Notes under the pieces: model-generated
The model's input: only the letters and a program-made list of their open reading frames with translations
The model's database searches: none
Told to the model about the DNA's origin: nothing
Translations under genes and position numbers: made by a program
In this document: one piece after another, positions 48,634 to 64,000 of the stretch
How the letters are laid out: each line of letters starts with the position of its first letter
Position numbering within the stretch: position 1 is the first letter of the stretch
From: Derxia gummosa DSM 723
GTDB lineage: Bacteria; Pseudomonadota; Gammaproteobacteria; Burkholderiales; Burkholderiaceae_E
Direction: 5' to 3'
Assembly (NCBI RefSeq): GCF_000482785.1
Contig: NZ_AXWS01000007.1
Coordinates: 744,001 to 808,000 of the forward strand
Length of the DNA stretch: 64,000 nt

Positions 48634-50693
48634 TCACGGCGCCGCCGGGGCGGTGCCGTCGTCGGCGGCGCGGGCGGCCAATGCGCCGCCGGCGCCGCCC
48701 TGACCGGTCGCGTCGGCATTGACGGGATCGGTCGCGGCGGCTTCGGCCAGGTCCGCCTCGGCGCCGAGCGTCACGCGGGCGGCGGTCGCGTCGCCGTCGA
48801 GCCAGACCAGCGTCGTATGACCGGGCAGGCCGTCGAAGGCGAGATCGGCCGAGGCCTCGGCACGCGCACCACCCCGCCACAGCAGCCCTCCGGCCGGGAT
48901 GGCGACCGCGAGCGGTTCGGCACCGAGGTTGCAGGCAATCGTCAGCAGCCTGCCATCGCCCAGTCGCCAGCGCGCGACGGTTGCATCCGGAGACAGCACC
49001 TCGGCGCCGGCGCTGCGCGCGCCGGGAATGCGCGGCGCGATCTCGGCCGCGCGCAGGGCCAGCAGCTCGCGGTAGAAGGCGCGCCAGTCGTCGGCATCGT
49101 CGGGCGCTTCGGGCACCGAGGCCTCGAAGGTGGATTTCGCGTTCGGGTCCGGAATGCGCTCGCGCCGCGCCGGGTCGGCAAACGCGGCGAACCTGGCGAA
49201 CTCACGCCGCCGCCCTTCGCGCACCGCCGTGGCCAGCTCGGGCGCGGCAAAGCTCGTGAAGAACAGGAAGGGCGTGCGCGTGCCCATCTCCTCGCCCATG
49301 AACACCAGCGGGATGAAGGGCGCGAGCAGTTGCAGCCCGATCGCGGCGCGCAGCGCGGCCGGCTCGCACAGCGTGACGAGGCGGTCGCCGAAGGCGCGGT
49401 TGCCGATCTGGTCGTGGTTCTGGAGCGCGAACACGAAGGCCGTCGTGGGCAGATGGCCGCCCGGCGTGCCGCGCGGCGCGCCGCCCGCGTGGGCGCTCGG
49501 CTCGCCCTGGTAGATGAAGCCCTCGGCCAGCCCGCGCGCCAGATGCTCGGCGGGGCGATCGGCGAAGTCTTCGTAGTAGCCCTCGCGCTCGCCGGTGAGG
49601 ATGCAGTGGATGGCGTGATGCAGGTCGTCGCACCACTGGGCGTCGAAGTCGCGTTCGAGCGGGGCGGCCTCGTTGCGCTCGTTCTCGATCACGAGATGCA
49701 CCTGGCGGCCGGGCGTGGCCACTTCCACCGCCTCGCGCGCGGCGGCGGCCATCTCGTCGAGCCAGTCGGCTTCGGGGATGGCGTGCACCGCGTCGAAGCG
49801 GATGCCGTCGACGCGGTACTCGACCAGCCATTGCAGCACGCAGGCGCTGAAGAAGCCGCGCACCTCGGGCCGGCGGAAGTCGATCGCGCCGCCCCAGGGC
49901 GTCTGCAGGTCGTCGCGGAAGAAGTCGGGCGCGTAGGCGCCGAGATAGTTGCCGTCCGGCCCGAAGTGGTTGCAGACGACGTCGAGCATGACCATGAGGC
50001 CGAGGCCGTGGGCCGCGTCGATCAGCGCCTTGAGGTCGGCCGGGCTGCCGTAGGCGGCGTCGGGCGCGAACGGGAGCACGCCGTCATAGCCCCAGTTCCA
50101 GGGGCCGGCGAAGTCGGCCACCGGCATCAGCTCGATGCAGGTGAAGCCGAGCGCCGCCAGTTCGGGCAGGCGGTCGGCCACGCCGGCAAAGCCGCCGCAC
50201 AGGCCGGCATGCACTTCGTAGATGACGGCCTCGTGCCACGGCCGGCCGGGCCAGTCGGGATGGCGCCAGTCGAAGTCGGGCGCGACGACGAGGCTCGCGT
50301 CGTGCACGTCGCCGGCCTGGGCGCGCGAGGCCGGATCGGGCACGAGCAGGCCGGGCTGAAGCCCGTCGCCGAGGCGGAAGCGATAGCGCATGCCGGCGCC
50401 GCCCGTCACCGTCACCGAGAACACGCCGCGCTCGTCGCGCGTCATCGGCTCGGGCGGGCGGCCGTCGATGCACAGGTCCACGCGCGTGCAGGCCGGCGCC
50501 CAGAGGCGGAAGCCGGTCGCGCCGCCGTCGGTGCGCGCGCCCCAGGCCGGCTCGACGGCGCGCTCGATCTCGGCGATGACGCGGGCCTCGGCGGGCGTGG
50601 GCGGCTCGGGAGCCGGCGACGCGGCGTCGGCGGGCGACGGGGCGGGGCCGGGCGGCGGATCGCCGGCGCCGGGCGCCGGAGGGCGGTGCGGAG

Positions 50694-50697
<4 letters not shown>
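48634..50697 (-). CDS. treZ: Malto-oligosyltrehalose trehalohydrolase TreZ
   Basis: This 687-residue GH13 enzyme releases trehalose from the TreY product. An N-terminal beta-sandwich (GFRLWAPACTRVDLCID) is followed by the barrel with YEVHAGLCGGFAGVADRLPELAALGFTCIELMPVADF, VCNHFGPDGNYLGAYAPDFF and DGIRFDAVHAI with the nucleophile, then a C-terminal sheet domain. Residues 1-45 are a Pro/Ala-rich tail and the C-terminus is also extended. The ATG overlaps the glgX stop (ATGA). Confidence 0.95.
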
Positions 50698-53288
<2,591 letters not shown>

Positions 53289-53394
53289 CCGGCATGGCCT
53301 CCCGTCGCGCGCGAGGCGCGTGTGCGATCCGCCGGGCCGTCGTGCGGCGCGGCGCGCGATGCGGTGGCCGCGCCGCGCGCGAGCCGACCGCCCC

Positions 53395-55548
<2,154 letters not shown>

Positions 55549-55552
55549 CGGG

Positions 55553-59257
<3,705 letters not shown>

Positions 59258-59453
59258 GCAGCGTCCCTCGGATGTTGGCGGCGAGGGGGTATTGGGCTGC
59301 GGACAGTGGTTGGCGGGATAGCGCTGGGGGGCGCGTGGGGGTGTGGGAGTGGGCTGACAGCGCGGGTTTCGCGGGATTCACCGGAGGAATGAAGTCGCCC
59401 CGGAGGGCGAATTGGGTGGATACCGCGAATGAAAGGCCAAAGATGTTGGCAAG

Positions 59454-61082
59454 GCTTCAATGGAGTCACGCCGTCTGGAGTGAATTCAGCCGGCATCATG
59501 CTGACGCTGGGCGGCACCACGTTCACGCTTCAACGAAGTCACTCCATTTGGAGTGACTTCAGCCCATTGTCTTTCGGTAATCCGTCAATCCACCACGTGC
59601 TTCAACGAAGTCACTCCATTCGGAGTGAATTCAGCTGTCTGCCGAGCAGGCCCGCGATTACCTCGCCCTGCGGCTTCAGCGAAGTCACTCCATTCGGAGT
59701 GAATTCAGCGCCGCGCTCGCGACTGCCGCCGTTCTCGTTTACAAGCTTCAACGAATTCACTCCATTCGGAGTGAATTCAGCTGTGTGCCTTTTCGAGGTC
59801 GCCCAGCACCTTGGTCCGGCTTCAACGAAGTCACTCCATTCGGAGTGAATTCAGCCCCGGCGAGGCGCGATTGCAGCCCGGCGAGACGCACGCTTGAACG
59901 AAGTCACTCCATTTGGAGTGAATTCAGCCGCGCCGGCTCAAGCACTGGGACAACGTGCGCAAGGCTTCAACGAAGTCACTCCATTCGGAGTGACTTCAGC
60001 TGCGGCAATCACGTCTGTGCCACCGACCCCATCGCAGCTTCAACGAAGTCACTCCATTCGGAGTGAATTCAGCGCATGCGGGCGTACCTGAGCGTCGATC
60101 GACGCGAGCTTCAACGAAGTCACTCCATTTGGAGTGAATTCAGCCCCGATCGCGTTCCTAGCTTTCCTGCCTGGGCTGGTGCTTCAACGAAGTCACTCCA
60201 TTTGGAGTGAATTCAGCACGAGGTGCTCACGCGGCAGGACCGCAATCACCAGCTTCAACGAAGTCACTCCATTTGGAGTGACTTCAGCGCCGCGCCAGAC
60301 CCACAGCACCCGGCCGATGATTGTGCTTCAACGAATTCACTCCATTTGGAGTGAATTCAGCAAATCGACGACCTCGTGCTGCTGCTCGAAACCCTGCTTC
60401 AACGAAGTCACTCCATTCAGAGTGAATTCAGCTCGTGGGCGTGGTGAAGCAGACCAACGCATGGACGCTTCAACGAAGTCACTCCATTCAGAGTGAATTC
60501 AGCCTCGCGCAACTGGGGCACCTCGTCGCGCATGCTGTTGCTTCAACGAATTCACTCCATTCGGAGTGAATTCAGCGAGCGATGCGCGCGCGTGTGGGCA
60601 TCGCTGCCGGGCTTCAACGAAGTCACTCCATTCGGAGTGAATTCAGCCGCTCGACCTGCTACGCGTCCACCACCAGCGCATTGCTTCAACGAAGTCACTC
60701 CATTCGGAGTGAATTCAGCGTTGGCCGAGTCGCGCGTGACGCACAGCCGGTACGTGCTTCAACGAAGTCACTCCATTCGGAGTGAATTCAGCGACGCGAC
60801 AACGGAGATGTCGAGGTACGTCGCCGGGCTTCAACGAAGTCACTCCATTCGGAGTGAATTCAGCTCGGCCCATTCGGTCGCGTCGTCGTTCGCGACGCGG
60901 CTTCAACGAAGTCACTCCATTCGGAGTGAATTCAGCCGCGGTGATCGACACCGAGCGCGGCAGCTCGACCCTCGCTTCAACGAAGTCACTCCATTCGGAG
61001 TGAATTCAGCTCGTCGGTGGTGTTGGCACCCATGCGGGCCTCCATGCTTCAACGAAGTCACTCCATTCGGAGTGAATTCAGC
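59454..61082 (-). CRISPR. Type I-G (I-U) CRISPR array, 23 repeats, 22 spacers
   Basis: The repeat is 37 bp; on the plus strand it begins GCTTCAACG and ends GAATTCAGC, with centre TCACTCC-ATTC-GGAGTGA. Spacers are 34-37 bp. Transcription is judged to run on the minus strand. In that direction the repeat ends GTTGAAGC, a typical 5'-handle-like end. The seven right-hand repeats (60611-61082) are identical, variants lie in the left two thirds, and the leftmost repeat (59454-59490) is badly decayed. The leader is therefore at the right, next to csb2. Repeat starts: 59454, 59527, 59599, 59673, 59745, 59819, 59892, 59964, 60037, 60108, 60181, 60252, 60325, 60396, 60467, 60540, 60611, 60683, 60756, 60828, 60900, 60974, 61046. 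Confidence 0.98.
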
Positions 61083-61243
61083 TCCTCACTTGCAACCACC
61101 TGATTCCCCGACGGTTTTCGCGCCACTTGCGCGAACCGCCGGGTATCGGGGCTGCGGAGCCATCGCGGCCGCCGTCACCCGGCCGCATTTCCCTTTGAAA
61201 TCAGCTTGTTAAAGAGCGCGCGAACCTACTAGAGAACTGCCGT
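61083..61243 (-). promoter_or_regulatory. CRISPR leader
   Basis: 161 bp between the csb2 stop and the first identical repeat. It is less GC-rich than its neighbours near csb2. It carries a boxA-like site and, close to the first repeat, an imperfect stem-loop (61113-61137; CGCGC/GCGCG core). No -35/-10 pair is obvious, so the array may be read from a promoter in or before the cas genes as well as from the leader. Confidence 0.75.
61206..61217 (-). promoter_or_regulatory. boxA-like antitermination site in the CRISPR leader
   Basis: The minus strand reads GCTCTTTAACAA, identical to the core of the E. coli rRNA-operon boxA. It lies 27 bp after the csb2 stop and 123 bp before the first repeat. 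boxA recruits NusB/NusE (S10) to protect untranslated RNA from Rho, and has been reported to protect CRISPR arrays. Confidence 0.75.
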
Positions 61244-62662
61244 TCACTTGGGGTTCGCGCAAAACAGCCCGAGGCCGTAGTGCCGCCCGCGCCCGAGCAC
61301 GAGCGGCCCGCGCACCGGCTCCCGAAAGCGCAGCCGCAGGTGATACAGGATCAGGCTGCGCGCCTGCCAGCGCTTGAGCCTCACTTCGCGCAGCGCGGGC
61401 GCCTGCCGGATCAGCGGCTGCCGAGAAAACTCGGCCCCCGCCAGCAGCCCCGGATCGATGCCCGATTCGCGCAGCGCCTTGTGCAGCAGCTTGGTCATGA
61501 CGCGCAGATCGCCACCGCCGAAATCGCCAGGCAGCACCATCGGCGTGACCGTCACCCACTCGCGGGCTGCGTCGAGATAGGCCGGCAGCACCGGCTCGCC
61601 CGCCACGGCGATGGGCCGGGCAATCGCCCTCGCCTCGCCCGTGTCCTCGTCCACCAGCGGCACGCCGTCCTCGCCAAGGCGGGCGGCCAGCGACAGCAGC
61701 GGCGCATGGTCGGCGGCGCGCGCGATCCACAACGCACGCCGCGCGCGGCCGTCGGCATGCTCGGCGCCGACGGTCGGCAGCGGCACCCACGAGAGCCGGC
61801 AGTCGGCATTGCCTTCCGGCGCATGGCCGGCGGCAAAGCCGGCCACTTCGTCTCCGAGCGGTTGCGCGAGCTGCATGGCGGCGTGGCGGAGCATGCCGGC
61901 GACGACCACGGCATCGGCCGGCGCGAAGCGCGCCGTCCGCGCGGCGTCGTCGGGCCGAGTGAGGCGCAGCGCGAGCACGAGGCTGCGCGGCGCGGCTTCA
62001 CTCGGCTGGTAGAGCCGCGTGCCGTGCAACGCGGCCCGCTGCACCGGCTGCGCCCAGCCCTGGTCGCCGGCCTGCAAGCGGCGCTGGAAGGCCTGGAAGC
62101 GCGCTTCGAGCGCCTGAAGCGAACCGGGCACCGGCACGCGCAGCCGCGCGCCGTCGGTGCCGGGCAGGAAGGCGGCGATGTCGTCGGCCACCGGCTGCCA
62201 CAGCCGGATGTCGCCCGCGCTTTGCGGCGCGGCGCCGGCGATGAGGCCGCGCACGACGCACATGTCTTCGCCCGTGCCGAGGGTGTGGACCTTCTCGGCG
62301 CTGGCGATGAGCTGGTTGGCGGCGTCGCGGTCGGCGGCATCACGCAGCGGCCAGCAGTAGCGCACCGGGCCACGCACGAGGCGGCGGCGCACCTCGCGCA
62401 TGGTGGTGGCGCCGCCGCTGTCGCCGGGCCGGGCGTTGTTAGGGATGGAGCGGCGGAAGTCGATCGGCGCCGAGGCGTCGGCGGCGAGGATGACGGGCGC
62501 GGGCTGGGCTTCGAGCCAGCCGAGGCCGGGCGCGTCGATGCTCCTGTTGCCGGCGACGATGGCCTGCATGAGCCGGAAAGGCGCGGGCGGCCATTCGCTG
62601 CCGCCGTAGCTGTCGCCGAGGAAGCGCGCTTCGAGCACGAGATGGTCGGCGGCAGCCATCAC
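61244..62662 (-). CDS. csb2: Type I-G Cas5-Cas6 fusion protein Csb2 (GSU0054 family)
   Basis: This 472-residue protein has an N-terminal Cas5-like RAMP half (LVLEARFLGDSYGGSEWPPAPFRLMQAIVAG) and a C-terminal Cas6-like half ending LRLRFREPVRGPLVLGRGRHYGLGLF, the glycine-rich RNA-binding loop. It is expected to cut the CRISPR transcript in the repeat hairpin and to cap the 5' end of the Cascade-like complex. Its ATG overlaps the csb1 stop by 4 nt, and the array lies just downstream. Confidence 0.93.
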   Translation of the reverse strand: MMAAADHLVLEARFLGDSYGGSEWPPAPFRLMQAIVAGNRSIDAPGLGWLEAQPAPVILAADASAPIDFRRSIPNNARPGDSGGATTMREVRRRLVRGPVRYCWPLRDAADRDAANQLIASAEKVHTLGTGEDMCVVRGLIAGAAPQSAGDIRLWQPVADDIAAFLPGTDGARLRVPVPGSLQALEARFQAFQRRLQAGDQGWAQPVQRAALHGTRLYQPSEAAPRSLVLALRLTRPDDAARTARFAPADAVVVAGMLRHAAMQLAQPLGDEVAGFAAGHAPEGNADCRLSWVPLPTVGAEHADGRARRALWIARAADHAPLLSLAARLGEDGVPLVDEDTGEARAIARPIAVAGEPVLPAYLDAAREWVTVTPMVLPGDFGGGDLRVMTKLLHKALRESGIDPGLLAGAEFSRQPLIRQAPALREVRLKRWQARSLILYHLRLRFREPVRGPLVLGRGRHYGLGLFCANPK

Positions 62663-63705
62663 TTGGCCTTGGCGCCCTTGGCCTTAGCCTTGGCCTTGGC
62701 GGCGGTGACGCGCTCCTTCTGGAAGGTGGCGGCCAGCGGTTCGAGCGCCGGAATGCCGAAGGTCTGGGCGGCGGCGGTGGCATGGGCGAGCACGGCGTCG
62801 TGGTCGAGGGTGAGCGCGGTTTCCGAACCGTCGCGCGCGACCGCGACGAGCTGGCGCGCACCGGCCGGCACGAGCAGGCAGCCCTGGCGCAGGAAGCATT
62901 CGGTCGGCATCACGAGCGCGAGCAGGCCGAGGGCGTGGATGTAGGCGGCGGCGGGCGTGGGCGGCGTGGCGCGCCGCTGGCGGGTGTTGTCGCGCAGGGC
63001 GACGAGGTTGAGCGTGGCGGTGCGCAGGATGGGGCCGTCGGCCACGACGCCGCCGAGGCCTTCCTCGGCAGGCACGTGATCCAGACCAAGCTCCGAGAGC
63101 TTGTCGGGGAAGCCAAGTTCAGCCGACCCAAATGCGCTGTTGAACGTCGCCATGCGGCGGAGCTGGCGCACGTCGCGCGCGGTGATCGTGGCGCTGAAGG
63201 CGCGCGGGATCTTGAGCTGGCTGCCCTCGCCCCGGCTCTCCCAGATGCCGCAGATCAGGCTGGTGGGCGACAGGCGCGCGATGTCGTCCGGCCCGCTGGC
63301 GAAGCTGCGCATCGCGCGGTTGGCGTCGTCGCCGAGCGTCGAGAACTGGATGCCGGCGTCGGCGATGCGATGGCCGAGCTGGAGCATGTCGAGCGTGCGG
63401 GTCTCGCCGTTCGCAAGCGTGGCCGTGACTTCGACCTTGCGCACGAGGGCGCGGTAGGCGGGCTGCATCAGCGCTTCCTCGAAGCGGTTGGCCTGCGACT
63501 GCACCGAATCGACGGTGCAGAGGTTGCGGCCGTCGGTAAGCGGACTGATGCAGTAGGTGGGCTTGTTGCCCGCGCCGAGGTAGGTGGGCGGGAAGAAGGG
63601 CGTGCCCTCGCCGTCCACCGGCCGCAGCGTCTGGCGCGCGACGAGCGCGACGATGCCGTCGTCGGTGAGGAAGCGGTTCAGATCATCAGCAGGTGCGGCG
63701 GGCAT
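62659..63705 (-). CDS. csb1: Type I-G Cas7 backbone protein Csb1 (GSU0053 family)
   Basis: This 348-residue protein has FFPPTYLGAGNKPTYCISPL, DGRNLCTVDSVQSQANRFEE and SPTSLICGIWESRGEG, the hallmark stretch of Csb1. It polymerises along the crRNA to form the interference complex backbone. It starts inside the 3' end of the upstream cas gene (28-nt overlap) and overlaps csb2 by 4 nt. The C-terminus is Lys/Ala-rich. Confidence 0.95.
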   Translation of the reverse strand: MPAAPADDLNRFLTDDGIVALVARQTLRPVDGEGTPFFPPTYLGAGNKPTYCISPLTDGRNLCTVDSVQSQANRFEEALMQPAYRALVRKVEVTATLANGETRTLDMLQLGHRIADAGIQFSTLGDDANRAMRSFASGPDDIARLSPTSLICGIWESRGEGSQLKIPRAFSATITARDVRQLRRMATFNSAFGSAELGFPDKLSELGLDHVPAEEGLGGVVADGPILRTATLNLVALRDNTRQRRATPPTPAAAYIHALGLLALVMPTECFLRQGCLLVPAGARQLVAVARDGSETALTLDHDAVLAHATAAAQTFGIPALEPLAATFQKERVTAAKAKAKAKGAKAK

Positions 63706-64000
63706 GTCGGGTTCCTTTGCGGGACGGGTTGGGCGGGGAAGACGTCTTTCATCTTTCCGCTCGGGACAAGAGCGGCCTCGTAGGCGGGGCCGGCGCCGGG
63801 CAGCAGGCCGCGCGCAGCGGCGATGGCGAGCGGGCGCGGCAGCGGCTCGGGCCAGAGCCAGTAGCGATGGCTGGCGTCTGCCGGCGGTGGGAAGAAGTGC
63901 TGGAGGCCGATGGCGGACAGCAGCTCGACCCAGGGCCGGCTGCTCTTGAAGCGGGCGTGCTCGTTGAGCGAGAAGCCGGCGTCTTGCGCCGACCAGTTGG
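63678..64000 (-). CDS. C-terminal end of a type I-G Cas8-like large subunit (cut by the window end)
   Basis: Only the last ~107 codons are visible, ending at the TGA at 63680-63678. The frame reads NWSAQDAGFSLNEHARFKSS, RPWVELLSAIGLQHFFP, YWLWPEPLPRPLAIAAARGLLPG. The 'GFSLNEH...RPWVELLSAIGLQ.F.P' pattern recalls Csb3/Cas8u2-type proteins of I-G systems; Csx17 or the 'Cas3-extension' family are alternatives. It overlaps csb1 by 28 nt, as expected for a cas operon. cas3 and the adaptation genes would lie beyond. Confidence 0.7.
   Translation of the reverse strand, partial: NWSAQDAGFSLNEHARFKSSRPWVELLSAIGLQHFFPPPADASHRYWLWPEPLPRPLAIAAARGLLPGAGPAYEAALVPSGKMKDVFPAQPVPQRNPTCPPHLLMI

Noticed and set aside
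59429-61212. Several short ORFs across 59429-61212 with a repeated FNEVTPFGVNSA-type peptide
   Set aside because: They are translations of the CRISPR repeat units; the 'protein repeats' are the 37-bp DNA repeats read in frame.
63678-64000. Calling the partial gene csx17
   Set aside because: Only ~107 C-terminal residues are visible; the GFSLNEH...VELLSAIGLQ pattern fits Csb3/Cas8u2-like proteins at least as well, so no symbol is given.

Overview
This 64 kb window is very GC-rich and densely coding on both strands. The core order yggS-pilT-pilU, argJ, DUF815 ATPase, Nudix/ThiE fusion, yacG-zapD-coaE-pilD-pilC-pilB, ispB, rplU-rpmA-obgE-proB, rppH, proS is typical of Betaproteobacteria, most likely Burkholderiales. 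That placement rests on gene order and protein likeness read by eye, not on a search. I cannot name a genus.

Layout. 1-5.6 kb: the end of a nuclease-toxin-like gene, a giant GT2-GT9-GT9-methyltransferase fusion and a small membrane protein, closed by a strong terminator. 5.8-9.8 kb: a glutathione S-transferase, a DUF255 thioredoxin-like protein and YggS. 9.9-12.1 kb: the twitching ATPases pilT-pilU. 12.2-19.7 kb: a DUF2891 protein, a periplasmic M16 peptidase, argJ, a DUF815 ATPase and a Nudix-ThiE fusion. 19.8-25.3 kb: an operon on the minus strand running pilB-pilC-pilD-coaE-zapD-yacG. tRNA-Pro(CGG) and ispB follow, then a textbook sigma70 promoter and structured leader before rplU-rpmA, a terminator, and translationally coupled obgE-proB. 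29.8-39.8 kb: rppH, proS, a lytic transglycosylase, a small membrane protein, a histone-H1-like SWIB protein, ffh, ppk2, and a coupled GT2-gtrA-hpnK cluster. 40.1-42.2 kb: a DUF3047 lipoprotein and an OlsB-like acyltransferase.

42.19-42.90 kb is a gene-free stretch. It holds two inverted copies of a ~210 bp palindrome-ended element around an 8-bp x 8 tandem repeat.

42.9-59.3 kb is a six-gene alpha-glucan/trehalose operon on the minus strand: treS-maltokinase fusion, glgB, glgX, treZ, malQ, treY. GlgX debranches glycogen, TreY/TreZ convert maltodextrin to trehalose, TreS/maltokinase convert trehalose to maltose-1-phosphate, and GlgB branches the polymer. No glgE is in the window.

59.45-64 kb is a type I-G (formerly I-U) CRISPR-Cas locus on the minus strand: the 3' end of a cas8-type gene, csb1 (cas7), csb2 (cas5-cas6), a leader with a perfect boxA-like antitermination sequence, and a 23-repeat array. 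Repeat variants in the old half of the array keep or improve the hairpin of the repeat. cas3, cas1, cas2 and cas4 are not visible and would lie to the right.
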